64,000 nucleotides of DNA, taken from Gracilaria gracilis (lineage: Eukaryota; Rhodophyta; Florideophyceae; Gracilariales; Gracilariaceae). Below the pieces are notes generated by a model. The model was not told the origin of the DNA. It ran no database searches and saw only the letters and a list, made by a program, of their open reading frames with translations. Each line of letters begins with the position of its first letter. Position 1 is the stretch's first letter. Made by a program: the position numbers and the translations under genes. The stretch is taken from contig JARGSG010000004.1 in NCBI GenBank assembly GCA_030374805.1, forward strand, positions 682,001-746,000. Reading direction: 5' to 3'. Below, in pieces: positions 32,431-43,827 of the stretch.

Positions 32431-34080
32431 CACGCTACGTCAGGTCGTCGCGTGCTGGGCCGCACCAAGCGGTGTAAAGCCCGAGAGCAGGCCCATGGGG
32501 CGAGGCGAAGAGGTCCAGAAAGCGAGCGGAAGAATCCCGTAGGGCGAAGTGGGGAGGTCCAGGAGGCGGACTGTAGAGCCCGAGAAGGAAAGGGACGAAT
32601 GCCCAAGAGCCAAGGCGCTGAGGCCTTAGAATCGAATACCCACAAGGCAAAAGGCCATAGCGCGGGAGGCAAGGCACTGAAGCCAAGGGGTTGATAGCAA
32701 GACAAAGCGCACGGTCGCGCAGCGCAACGGCGGGACGGAAGGGCGACAATGGGCGCCGGTTCGGGGGGAAAAGGGGGGGGGGGAAGCGTCGCGGTGGATT
32801 GCGGTGGAACGGGGGCGCCACGAGTGGCGGTGGCGAGCATGCGCTGCACGGAGAGCCAAGCGACAGCGACGCGACAGCGACGCGACACGGAGGCGAACCA
32901 GACGAAGGGCACGAAGACCCAGAAGGCGAGGGGCGTAGGCCCAGCAGGAGAGGCGCCAAGACCAAGGAGTGGAGGAACGTAAGCCCAAGAAGCGAGGCGT
33001 AGAAAACTAGGTGGCGGAACACGGTGGCCCAGGATGCAAGGAGGAGACTCCGGGAGTCATATTGAAGGGAAAGGCGCGTGACATGGTTAGGGTGAACCGA
33101 ATCGCAGCGCGGGGCGTTCGGAACCTAAAGCTGGCGGTCCACAGGATCCACAGGTCAACTGAAACGCGCGGTGGCGGCGGCATGCTTGGCAGCCGACGCC
33201 GGGTGAGCTTGACGATGGCGCTCTGGGCGACAATGAGGCGGCAGCTCGGCGGTGCACGGCTTTGGACGCGCGGTGACGCGGCGAGACGAGGCGCCTTTGT
33301 CCGTCATGCGGCGCAAACGGAAAGCCACGGCGGTATGGTTGCTGGGGTTTGACGTAGCTGAATGTAGCTGCGGCCGCAGGCGGGGGGGCAGTCGATAACC
33401 GCGGTGGAAAACCAGAAGCAGTGGACGACGGAGGTTGCCGGCGAGAGACAGTCGAAGACGCTGACGGCAGGCGAGGGGCAGCCGACGACAGCAGCGGCCT
33501 GAGAGGGGCAATGGCCGACCAAGGCGGCAGACGAGAAGCAATCAACGACAAAGGCGGCCGGCGGGGGACGGTCGACGACGATGACGGCTGGGGAGGGGCA
33601 GTTGACGGCGGCAGCCCGAGACGGGCAATCCACGACGGTGGCGGCAGAAAAGAAGCATTCGACGACGGCGGCGCACCGGAGAGGCGGGAAAAGGCGCGGC
33701 GCAGAAAACGGTGAGGAGTCGCGGAAATGCAGGAGGGGCGTGGCGCGAAGTACGGGTGACCGTCGGATAACAGCAAAGTGGAGGCCAGAAGAGAGCAGTA
33801 CGGAGAAGATACGGAGGCCAGAGGAGCGCAGCACTGATATGGCTTGGAGAGCAGAAGAAGCGGGACGCGGAAGTGGCGCGGAGGTCAAATGGACGCGGCC
33901 CAAAGGTGCAGCGGAGGCCAGACGAACGTGGAGCGGACGCAGAAAGTGTACGATGTGAAGGCGGCGCGGAGGCCAGAGGCGGCCGGCCACGGTTGGGAGG
34001 CAGAGGCAGGATGAGCGCCACGCGGGTGCGTTGCTGAGATCGGACGAGCGCCACGAAGTAGGATGCGGAGGACGGAGGAG
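32431..34080. repeat. GC-rich, purine-biased low-complexity region
   Basis: The plus strand is rich in G and A with degenerate short repeats such as GGCGGAGG, AGGCCAGA and GACGGC. Long open frames exist on several frames and both strands at once, which is a by-product of composition; none has a domain. The best-ordered part is the 30-bp minisatellite listed separately. Confidence 0.6.
33391..33687 (+). repeat. 30-bp minisatellite, ten degenerate units
   Basis: Units of 30 bp (one of 27 bp) start at 33391, 33421, 33451, 33481, 33511, 33541, 33571, 33601, 33628 and 33658. The consensus is roughly TCGACGACGG followed by a CGGC-rich middle and GAGGGGCA. Because the period is a multiple of three, one frame reads as a 10-residue repeat (VDDDDGWGGA-like). 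No start, promoter or flanking domain supports a real protein. Confidence 0.75.
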
Positions 34081-34087
34081 CGCGGTG

Positions 34088-34235
34088 CTTGAAACTTGAA
34101 AAGAAAAGTTCGCCGCCGCCGATCGCGTGATGTGAGAGTGGAACCAAAACGCAATCGACGGCGACTTGAAACGAAAAGTTCGCCGCCGCCGATCGCGTGA
34201 TGTGAGAGTGGAACAAAACGCAATCGACGGCGACG
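34088..34235. repeat. Short tandem duplication beside the MULE
   Basis: A ~70-bp block (CTTGAAAC ... CGACGGCGA) occurs twice in a row at about 34088-34165 and 34166-34235; the same block is single in the related copy at 31600-31670. It belongs to the ~370-bp repeat family. Confidence 0.65.
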
Positions 34236-34273
34236 ACGATGTGGGACGACGGCGAAGCGGTGGAAATTCCAGC

Positions 34274-34282
34274 GTAGCTAAG
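34274..34282. other. Left 9-bp target-site duplication of the MULE
   Basis: GTAGCTAAG, repeated exactly at 39981-39989. Nine bases is the usual duplication for Mutator-like elements. The unoccupied sequence is present at 31707-31715 in a related repeat copy. Confidence 0.85.
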
Positions 34283-34532
34283 GGGGGACGGAGAATCTAC
34301 GGGCAGTGAGGTGCGTAGGATATATGTGGTAGAACCTCCACATGTTTGTAAAGATTTTGGGAAGAACCTCCCTTTTACAATGTAACGCGTGCAGAACCTC
34401 CTTTCCAACCAACGCGAGCCAAGTAGCAAGACCCTCCCTAGCTACGCTTCTGATTGGTACCGTGCCCTCCAGGCGTGACAACGGGAGCTTAAGACGCTGA
34501 AGTTTGAAAAAGTCCGCGCTTTCTTGCTGCAC
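34283..34532 (+). repeat. Left terminal inverted repeat of the MULE
   Basis: 250 bp, reverse complement of 39731-39980. An open frame of 84 codons runs through both copies, but it reads off the end of the element and is not considered a gene. Confidence 0.9.
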
Positions 34533-34758
34533 CTGCCCTTCAGGCGTGACAACAGGAGCTTAAGACGCTGAAAACATCCAAGCGTGAGCCTGATGGCTCG
34601 GGTGCGCAAAAGGTTCTATAACTGAGATCGTGCCATATTCCCTCCAAGCCTGAGCCTACCGGCTTTAGTACATCCTTCCATAATCCTCGGCTGTTTGCCG
34701 AACAAAGATCTTTATCATTCAAAGACGCTTTCCCCCGCCAACCCGCCGTTAACATCGT

Positions 34759-37700
34759 ATGATAACACTAACGAGTGGTTCCGATCCTTCGGTCCACTAT
34801 CCCCCTCAAGATGCATTGGAGACTTACGTTTTTGGCTTTTTAGATCCACGAAACGAAGACTCAGGAGATGAGGTTGATTGCAATTTTAATCCAGTGAAGT
34901 CTGCGAGCGAACTAGAGCAGTCGAAGGATCTTTGTAATCGAAAGCTTACTGTGAAAGAAATACGAAATATTAAGAAGATCATGACGCGCATATCATCGTT
35001 TTTGAAGAATGTTGCGAAGAAAACTGGGATTACGTTTGACCGAGTCAACCCACCAGGCTTTGACGAGCTACGAAGGCTTTGGGTACATTTAATTGTAGTA
35101 GTTCAGAACGCTACAGATTCCAAAGGTGTTGTTGGTGTGAATATAACGGAGTCATGCAGAACCGGTACATGGTTCTGCAATGTGTTGTTGCAAGCGGGAT
35201 TATTCGAGCTGGAACCTCAATGTGGGGTTCTATTCATCCCGTTTGACTCCGGTGTATGCATCAGTCACAATTCTCGTGCATTTGAAACATTGAATAGGGT
35301 CGAGAAAGTGGAGGTTCTTCAGCGATATGTCTCAAGCTTTACTGAGAAATTGTATCCAAGTCCCGAACCTGTCTCAAAAGTAATTGTGACTTTAAACATC
35401 AATGCCGTTCACTGGGGAGTGCTTTATGCGGAGAAAACAAGTCACGGGTGTTGGTCTATGTACTGGGGTGATAATCTGGGGTGGGATTGTCCTAAAGAAT
35501 GTAGACATCTGGTTTCGTGCCTGATTCAGCATACTCAGAAGGAAAAGATCTTGTGGACGTATCCGAAGGAAAACTATATTCTCGACGTTCTAGGATATAC
35601 AAAACAAACCGATTCACACAGCTGCGGAGCATATGTGTTATCTATGATGACGAAGTTTGCGCGTACCACGGGAGTAATTCCAGAAGCAAAGTTTCTCGTA
35701 GGGCACAAGAAGGATCTCACCGAACAGTACCGTTGGGCATGTGTCGAGGCGCGTATCTCCGCTATCATGGCTGTGTCACACATACTTCGGGTCAGTGACC
35801 CAGCCGCAGTCGATGAAGTGCAAAAGAGCCGCCGAGAGAGAGTGTATGCATCCCGTCACTCTCGTGAGTCCCAACAGAGACGTATGGACAGGGTTAAAGC
35901 TGTTGAGTCATCGGGAACTCAGCCCAAGGCTGTGGATGTGGTGACCAAGGATGATGGGAGCGGACGAAGACAAACTAGATCTGCTGTTCTTAGTAGAACT
36001 ACACGGCTTAGCGCGGAAAACAGTAGGGCAGAGGATATTGGGGATAAAGCTATACAGAACTTGGGTGGTGAGATTGAGGCTTTTGTGAAGCACAGCGTTG
36101 TGAACGAGAACAGTGGAAAGGCAGCTACGGTGCCCGTTTCGGTGTCGAAGGATGGCGGTTCCCTACTGAAGACGGAACAAGGTGGGACAATATCAGACGA
36201 TGACCTTGGAGGACGTGGAGAAAACAAACAAAATCCTCGGGATGGGGATAAGAAGAAGGGAGGATATGGACCAGAAGCAAATGTGTTCGATCTTCCCGGG
36301 TATGTCTATGAGCTATGTGAACGAGAAGGTTATGAACATGGCCTGCAATTCTGCAAGCAAGTCACACGCTCAAGGGTGTACAGGCTTAATGCGAGACTGC
36401 GGTGTTTGAGGTATAAGAAAACACATCCGGGCTGTGGATGTAAAGCTGCCTTTATGGCGAAAGCTCGTATCGACGGGAAAGGTTGGATCGTTTCTAATTT
36501 CAATGTTCACAACCATGAGCGGCTGTCGGTGGACATGCGGTACAATAAGGAGAAACGAAAGAGGGCCGTGAAGACGGCCATCATGAAGAACTGTTCTGCT
36601 GGGTTTAGAGTCCCCTTCGTGCACTACCTTCCACCAGTATTAAAGAAGAACTCACAAGAACTCAATTCCGACGAAGATTTCATGGAAGGCGTAATCCCCA
36701 GTCGCCCCCAAGGCCTTCGAGATTGGTTCACTGGAAACTGGCGAGTATCGGAGGATGACGATTACATGCATACGCAGGAGGAGCGCCATGCACAACTTTC
36801 TAAAGTTCAGGATGTCATAGAGATCATTGGTGATGAGAGCGCGGGAAACGGTAGAAATTCAGTAGTAGGCTCTGAAGACAGTTCTGTCATCGACCTAACT
36901 GCCTCGCGAAACGTGAAAAAGGTCACGTTTCTGAACACGGTAAGACTAGAACCTCTCTTACTGTTCATACCACAAAATTCTAACTCTGTGTCTCAAGCCA
37001 AATGCACCTTCTGTACCTTCGATTTCTGACGAGGTACCACTTCCGACACAGGAAGATGAGCTCCGAGCTGAAGATGATGGTCAATTGGGGGAGGATCGAA
37101 GTAATTCAACGGGTGATGAGGAGTCCGAACTGTCACATGAAGAAGCGTATACAGATGAGGAGTGCGTGAGGCGCGGGTTTCTTGCGTATTTGGAGCAGAT
37201 GGTAGGTGCGGAATCGCACGAGGTCCTTCAGCATTTGCAGTGTATCGCGGAGAGCTTCGGTTTTAAACTCTTCATTCGGGACTCGAGGTATACAGAGATG
37301 AATGGGCGAAAGGTACTACGCCGTGGGTACTTGCAATGCTCTTTCTTCCACAATGAGCAGTATAAATGCCCGTATTTGTTTAGGCTGCAACGAGTTAGAG
37401 TATCCCCTGGCAGTGATATGTATGCATTCTCTGCAAACTTTGCGAAATCCTTTCACAATCATTGTTCGGATGCATCCTCTACACGAACAATGCTACCACC
37501 GCAGGTGACACGGGAGGCTCATCACTTGCGCCATGGTTTACACCTTCAATACAACACAGTGCTCACTCTTGTGGAAGATAAATTTGGCATCAAGGTAGAC
37601 AAGAACCTGTTCCGCAAACGCCTGAAATACATATCCGACTCTTGTCATCCGAAGAAGAAAGAGTGTTTAAGATTGTATCAGAACCTCATACAACTACAGG

Positions 37701-39616
37701 CACAGAATGGGAGGACGAGGTTGTATTGCGGAACTGGTGCTGATGATGGATTACAATACATTGCTTGGTGTTTCGAACAATGGGCTACGGACTACGAAAG
37801 GTTTGGAATTGTGCCAGGTGTGTCTGTAGACTGCAAGGCTGTAGCCAATCGCTTCAATCTGCCACTGGTCAGTATCAATGGGAGAGATAACAATGGGCAG
37901 TTGACTACATTTTTCATGGGGTACATCGTGAACGAAACCATGGAGAGTTTCGTTTGGGTTCTTCAACGCTTTAAACAATGCGTTAGAATATCGCCGAGCT
38001 GCTTCGCCATTGATCAGTGCACAGCACTAGTCGGTGCTCTTCATCAGGTGTTTCCCTTTTCGTCTTTCACTCTTGATGACTGGCACCTGAATAAGAACCA
38101 AGCTCCCAACACAGAACGGTGGTGCAAGAAAATTAATCGGTCGGGGTGGGCAAAGACAATGGGAGAGGCGTTGCACAACCTCCGACAAAGCAGGAGTATG
38201 GACGCATTTTATGAACTTAGGTCCAATTTCGAACAGCGTTACTTCACAAACTTTAATCTTGCTATGCCGCGATGGTACACATTCCTTTATCACGACAACC
38301 CAGAAATGCTCATCCGCTGCTTCAAAGACCAAGCCTGTGCCCGTCGCTTCTTCTTTCAAGGAAGTGGTTACTCGGAGTCTTCGCATTCTCGTTACCGTCA
38401 CCATGTTCTATCGAAGAACGTTCCATTCGCCGAGGTCCCTATTGTTATGAACAATATAACAGAACGGTTAAAAGCGGAACGTGGGAATAAGGCGGCAGTG
38501 AGTGATACTACAATAAGAAATAAGCTCCTCAGATCCGGACTTCCTCTTACAACGCAGACCTCATCCCGAATGGTACGTCAATTCACCCCGTACAGCATCA
38601 CCAAATTCCTCGAGCTCAGCGTCCGATACTCTCCGTATTTCAAAGTCGTAGACGCGGTTGTCATTGCCGCCCGAGACGCGCCTTTCAACTACGATCTGGA
38701 CCTCGAAGACATCGACATGTCTTCAGAGGAACCGCTGGTGGTATTTAAGATACAAAGGACACATAACCTCAACGCTCAGGATCCAGAAATGTACAACGCC
38801 TTTCTCAAAAGCTCCGACTCTCCCGAACGGTTGGTTGGAAACTGTAGTTGCCGCAATACAACTGCATGGGGCATACCATGCTGCCATCTAACGCGTTTGT
38901 TCATGACCTTCAGCGATGTTTGCGATAGATGGCCATATGTAGTCACCGCACTTCCAATCCGCTATCGTATTGAACACTTCTGGCACCCGTATTGGTCTAG
39001 GGGTCCACAGAATTGGACGTTGCAGGAGATTTTGCGGCTGAGAGCCACAATGGGACCCACCGCCGAAGATTCAGAACCTCTACTTGAAGCCACATTAGAA
39101 GAACACAATGGAAATGAAAAAATCCTTTCCCCACAGCCAAAATCGTTACCGGCAGGAGAACAGGCACCGGAGAACAACGAGGGATCCAAAAAGAACGAGA
39201 TGGCCTCTTACGTGAGCTATTCCGATTGCAAAGCTCTATGCGATCAGATGCACCGCGTTGCCCTCACGTACGGAAACGTCGCAGTTGAGAGTGTTAAAGA
39301 GTACTTAGAAAAAGGGGTAGCCCTTCTAAACTCCGGAAAATACCCGACACGCCCGCAAACATCCGTTCCGGTTCCTTCGGAGGTCAAAGATGTGCTCGGT
39401 GCTTCGGATCAATTGGTGGTTGTTAACCCCAACGCGGGGCTCGGTGGGAGAGCGCGAAAACGTAAGAAATCATTCCTCGAGCGCAAAACACCAGCGAAAA
39501 GACGCAAAACGTTGCATAGAAGGGATGAATGCGCAGAGTCAGAAATTGCGACACCAGCGCAGGCTCTAGAAAAAGCATTAAGCATAGTAGATAATCCAGA
39601 TAGTCAGTATTCGTGA
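34759..39616 (+). CDS. Ulp1 protease - FAR1 - MULE transposase fusion, two exons (34759-36939, 36998-39616)
   Basis: The ATG at 34759 follows an in-frame stop at 34750. Exon 1 encodes a Ulp1/C48 cysteine protease with His218 (NAVHWG), Asp238 (YWGDNL), Gln283 and Cys289 (QTDSHSCG) all present, then a low-complexity linker and a FAR1/WRKY-GCM1-like zinc finger (about 508-588; Cys549, Cys559 or 561, HNH 584-586). The frame stops at 37029, but a 58-nt intron (36940-36997) with GTAAGA donor, TTCTAAC branch site and CAAG acceptor leads in frame into the second frame. Exon 2 adds a second FAR1-like finger, the MULE catalytic domain (Asp1005 in SVDCK, Asp1066 in AIDQC, Glu near 1133), a SWIM zinc finger (CSC...CCH near 1343) and a basic tail with RKRKKS and KRRK. 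Total is about 1599 residues. The second part has no ATG near its start, which supports splicing. Confidence 0.85.
36940..36997 (+). other. Predicted 58-nt intron in the MULE gene
   Basis: The donor ACG/GTAAGA falls exactly after a codon; branch-site-like TTCTAAC lies about 13 bases before the acceptor TCTCAAG. Removal joins residue 727 (Thr) to PNAPSVPS and keeps the frame open to 39616. Unspliced, the first frame ends at 37029 after a tail unlike either domain. Confidence 0.7.
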
Positions 39617-39730
39617 TCAATAAACGGTGTTCAAGAACAAGTTTTGAGGAGATGGTTCATACCTGTAGTTTACGGAGGTTGACGAGATGATCAGTGCAGC
39701 GCAAGGAACGTACAGCGTGGTTCTTTAGCG

Positions 39731-39980
39731 GTGCAGCAAGAAAGCGCGGACTTTTTCAAACTTCAGCGTCTTAAGCTCCCGTTGTCACGCCTGGAAGGCA
39801 CGGTACCAATCAGAAGCGTAGCTAGGGAGGGTCTTGCTACTTGGCTCGCGTTGGTTGGAAAGGAGGTTCTGCACGCGTTACATTGTAAAAGGGAGGTTCT
39901 TCCCAAAATCTTTACAAACATGTGGTGGTTCTACCACATATATCCTACGCACCTCACTGCCCGTAGATTCTCCGTCCCCC
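39731..39980 (+). repeat. Right terminal inverted repeat of the MULE
   Basis: 250 bp, inverted copy of 34283-34532 with about two differences, ending TCTCCGTCCCCC at 39980. Confidence 0.9.
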
Positions 39981-39989
39981 GTAGCTAAG
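39981..39989. other. Right 9-bp target-site duplication of the MULE
   Basis: GTAGCTAAG, identical to 34274-34282; the following bases continue the interrupted ~370-bp repeat to about 40073. Confidence 0.85.
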
Positions 39990-40169
39990 TAGCCACGCTG
40001 ATCGCAAATTAGATCATCCTTCCGCTCACTCTCGTTCAAATAAATCCACTTCTTCGTTCCTCGAAAATCCATTGTCCTACCCGCCAGCTCCAGATCATCA
40101 ATAAATCCACTTCTGCGTTCCTGGAAAAGCCATGAAAGTGCTTTTACATGTGGCTGTTGTCAATAAAAA

Positions 40170-40202
40170 TACCCCGTGCGTATAAATTTGACGACCACTG
40201 TA
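40170..40202 (-). repeat. Second Tc1/mariner terminal repeat
   Basis: Read on the minus strand from 40200: CAGTGGTCGTCAAATTTATA, followed by CGCACGG, matching the end at 29564 in its first 14 bases and most of the next dozen. A TA follows at 40201-40202, as expected for this superfamily. Confidence 0.65.
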
Positions 40203-40880
40203 CCAGATATCATCAAGAAATATAATTGGATGACAATGCTATCAGTTGGTTCTCAGAGCTTTCCAAAACTCGTTTCGTAAAGCAAAACACCTCAACTCTT
40301 CATTATTACCTTTTTAACCTATGCTCTGCAAAACAATCTTTACGATATTCCGTTTTGGGAAGGAAAAAAAGCGCAGCAACTTCAGTGTGCTATGCTATAC
40401 CTTTAGATACACTACTTACGGTTTTGGCATGAGTATCCGACATAAGGTGGAGGTTCATACGTGCACAGTATGGAGAGGGTGGTTTACAAACAACAAACGT
40501 TGGCACAGAGGTCTACCGAAGCGCTCTCTCGGTAGCTTCCAGGGTAATGGGTCTGCCTTTATATACGGATAATCAGTGACCTCTGGCATACTGATGACGT
40601 ATGACTATCCTATTAGATTAATAGGATGTTGTACGTCGGAATAGAGACTTTGTACGTGTTCCGTGCGTGTTTAATAGAATCTAACACACACTCCGTCGCA
40701 TTAGTATCCTAAACCATCGAGTATGGCTTCATCACTACCAGGAGTCATGATCGTGACTCGTGCCCTGGGAGACGACAATGCTTCATCCGCCTCTATGAAA
40801 CATTTCATTCATCCGAAAGAAATGGTTCACGCTGTGTTTGGTTAGTCCGTTATTTATATTGATTGTGCTCAGAATTCATG
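40203..40880. other. Non-coding flank of the copia relic
   Basis: Contains a TATA-like GTATATAAAGGC on the minus strand near 40555-40566 and an imperfect inverted repeat around ATCCTATTAG/CTAATAGGAT near 40607-40628. It may include a 3' LTR of the copia relic, but its ends cannot be fixed. Confidence 0.35.
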
Positions 40881-40899
40881 TTATCCAGTTTAGTTTTCC

Positions 40900-42880
40900 T
40901 GAATCAAAAGCATTTTTTATCATGGTCATTTTTTTTCTTCAGCCAAAACTCTCGGCATTCATGCAAGGTGAGGATTGTATCGAATAATGCCTCCGAGTCA
41001 ACGAGGGTCTGATGATCTATGACGATGTGCAAAAATAGGTCAGAAATACTCTCCTTCATATCATAAACTCGATTCTCCGCCTCCGAGCAAGCAAGGGTAT
41101 TAGCTCCGAATGATAAATACGACACCCGTTTTCCTTGGTACAGGACGAATAAATTGGATGGAATACTGCTTCCTCGTTCAGAGCAGCGATACACTTCAGC
41201 TCAGTAATGATTCTAGTTTGTCCGTCGGTATTATAGTTGTTTGCGTGCGATGCATCCGACATGCTCATCAATCGTGCAAAAGTAACCCCCATAGGCGTGA
41301 TGCACTTGATTATTGGACTCAGCTGGCATATCTCTCGCATCATTCTGTTTGCATTGACCAGATGTTTGACTCTGAGGTTTTAGAGCTCCTGTTGTATACG
41401 GAATGTAATATTCGAGGCTTGTGGGAGCACTGCGGATCCCAGATATATTAGAGGGCCTGCGAGTGAACGATATGCTCTCTTCTCCCGGTCGGTGGCTCGG
41501 TCTTCTCTTTCACTAGGTCGTGTACGCGAAATCTCGATGGGCGAGGCCCTGCATTTATGCCGTCATAGAGAGCCTGACGTTCCTCTCCTCGTCTTCAATA
41601 ATGTCACAGCCCGCCATTGATAGCATCTTCCCGAGGCGAACCTTTCCAACTTCAAATTCGTTCTGGAGGTGACGCATGAACTAGGAGATGCGATGCTGCG
41701 TTTCGGCGACGAACAGGTCGTCAGCAATCACCTGCAAGATATTATCATCCTGGTTGTGAGTGAATAAGAGTTGGTTTACTCCGTTGACCATGGACAGTCC
41801 TTGTTTCCCAATCATCTACGGCTCGATGCGTTTGGCCCACTCTCGGCCTGCTTCGACCATTCCGTAGGGCAACTTCGTATGTTTCCATAGCACATGATGC
41901 TCTTTTTGAACTCACGTGCCGGTCTGGCGAACATCTCTCTTGTTATAGCGAGAGCCTAAGGCATCTTGCATGTTCTTAAGGACATCCTGCTCTCCCAGTT
42001 TCAGGTTTTGTCGCTTGTTCATCCTTGGTTCTTCTATCAGCTTGTTCGTGTAGCTCTCTATGTCTTTAAACGTGCGACCCCTGTCCACAATGACCGACCT
42101 CACAAGGGAAGCTGGGCCCTGCAAAATCTTTTCTCTCTCACTCTCCGAGTCTTGAGTTAGCGTGAGGTCGATTTAATCTTCCATAAGGCCTTTGTAAAGC
42201 TCTCGAGCCAGATCAGAGTTGAGGCGTAGCTGGATATTCTCGTACGCGATCCTGGATATCTGACCTTTAGGCGTTCTCCTCACTTCAACGTGATTCTTAT
42301 CTATCTTCACTACGACTGCACCGCACCACTCGTCCGGCGTGTTGTTCGCAGTCGTTTTGAAGTAGAACAAAACTTCTTCGCCAGGTTTTATAGACAACTC
42401 AGTGAGATTCGAATGGTCAAGACCCTTCATAGCTTGCTATGACGCTCTTGTAGCCGACTGTTCCTTATATGCTTGAAGCAATTCTTCGGTCACGAGGCGC
42501 CTTGGTGCTCCTAGGATGGAGAGGGCGTAGCCCTTTACTAGCTCGAAAGAGCTCAGGACCTTTAAAGCGCCGAAACAATTTGAGAGGAACGTATCTCGGG
42601 ACAGTATGGTTCTATCTGTTCCGATTATCTTCTCTTTTTCCAGCCGTTCGAGTATGCGTTTTATCGCTCCGTTCTTCTTTTCTACAACGCCCGTATTATT
42701 GTGTCGTCTAACTGATCGGGCTTTGAATGGGATTTCGGGACCAGATAAAAATCTTCTCACTTCACGACCATTGTATTCGTCGTCTGCTGACATAGCGTTC
42801 GAGGTTCCGTGTCGTTTTAGCCATTCCGTTTCCGGTAAAAAAGATCGCTGTACGAGCTTCTCGATTATTTGCAATGAACG
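40900..42880 (-). mobile_element. Decayed Ty1/copia-type retrotransposon
   Basis: The minus strand carries, in order, an integrase-like part (SVRRHNNTGVVEKKNGAIKR near 42690-42750), a small beta-rich domain after it (PGEEVLFYFKT, VEVRRTPKGQ; 42173-42430), reverse-transcriptase traces (LPYGMVEAGREW and IADDLFVAETQ, between 41950 and 41650) and RNase H-like traces (LSFGANTLACSEAENR near 41085-41130). Integrase before RT is the Ty1/copia order. It is old, with many breaks; gag is not recognised and LTRs are not resolved. Confidence 0.65.
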
Positions 42881-43400
42881 TCGGTGTTATTGGAATGCTA
42901 GTTTTGGTGTCAAAAATGACCGAATTAAAATAATCGAAAAACCGGCGACTTTATTCAAATTTGGATGTGCTTAATTTCCGAAAATATTTCCAAATTTCCA
43001 CTTGTGCTAGTTTGTGTGGAAAGAATCATTCACGATTATTTCCATCATTGCTATTTGGGATGGAAGACAAACTAGCATGTTACTTCCGTTCACGCTAGTT
43101 TCCGAACCCAATGTAAGTGTGTAAGTGGCACATATTTAGAACTATACGGCGGCGAATAGGGATATTTATACATAGATAGCTACTTATGGAATACGACTAG
43201 AAGAATAAAAACCCTTCTAATAGGAACTCTCTATAGATATGCAGCACATCTATTCAACAACTCTCATATCAGATATCGGCCGTTTATTCTCTCACTTTTG
43301 AAACGCCTTCGCATCACGTGCTACCTCCCCCATCACTCTGTCCCACCCTACGTGCGCCATATTACGTTCCCCACCACTACGTACCTCCCTCTCCCCCAAC
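42881..43400. other. AT-rich stretch between the copia relic and the interrupted gene
   Basis: No gene is supported. The minus strand has TGTTGAATAG near 43258 and a TATA-like CTATGTATAAATA near 43165, which could belong to a 5' LTR of the copia relic; the match is too weak to call. Confidence 0.35.
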
Positions 43401-43421
43401 ATCCCCACACCACTCCCCGCC

Positions 43422-43827
43422 ATGCCTAATTGCTGCTTTGAAGGCTGCTCCTTCTTCGCTCGCACCATCCACGCCATTCAAAGGCACCAAAGAAGAAGCC
43501 CCAACCGTCTCACTGCCAACAAACGTTTCCTCTCCCCCGGTGGCAACGTCCTTCACTTCCCCCGACGCACAAAGCGTCACAAGTCCACCCCCGGACTCTT
43601 ACCACTACCCTCACCTCCTTTCTTCAATTGCCCTTCCGATAACATCCCCATCGCCGACGACGACTCCTACCACCACCAGCAGCTCTCCCTCTCTGTCCAC
43701 ACCCAAGACGCCTACCATATCGTAGGCACTCCCGTCTGCTCCCTCTCTCCCTCCCTACCTCCTCCAACCCCCCTCCCTCCTTCCCTCTCCTCAACAACCC
43801 CCACCTCGATCGAATGGTCCTCTACAT
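43422..43827 (+). pseudogene. 5' part of an interrupted transposase-like gene
   Basis: An open frame from the ATG at 43422 begins MPNCCFEGCSFFARTIHAIQ and continues with a basic then very Pro/Ser-rich region; the start could be a zinc finger (two Cys pairs and later His). It runs directly into the left target duplication of element B. The continuation lies at 55374-56062. Composition is strikingly C-rich on the plus strand throughout both parts. The frame that looks most protein-like changes between the parts, so the gene appears degenerate apart from the two insertions. Confidence 0.45.
43823..43827. other. Left 5-bp target duplication of element B
   Basis: TACAT, repeated at 55369-55373. 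Confidence 0.85.

Larger units (their letters stand above)
34283..39980 (+). mobile_element. Complete Mutator-like DNA transposon with a Ulp1 protease fused to the transposase
   Basis: 5698 bp, bounded by 250-bp terminal inverted repeats (34283-34532 and 39731-39980) starting GGGGGACGGAGAATC and by a perfect 9-bp target duplication. The two inverted repeats differ at only about two positions by eye, and the gene is open throughout, so this is a young and possibly active copy. It carries one gene on the plus strand, best read as two exons. Subterminal DNA at 34533-34640 repeats a piece of the left end (GGCGTGACAAC...AGCTTAAGACGCTGAA). No captured host gene other than the Ulp1 domain is seen. 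Confidence 0.9.

Noticed and set aside
32169-34429. Several long Pro/Leu/Arg-rich ORFs on both strands
   Set aside because: They overlap in multiple frames of purine-biased GC-rich repeats; the codon-free composition explains the lack of stops.
34278-34532. 84-codon ORF present in both MULE inverted repeats (also 39731-39988)
   Set aside because: It exists twice only because the ends are inverted copies, reads out of the element, and has no start context or domain.
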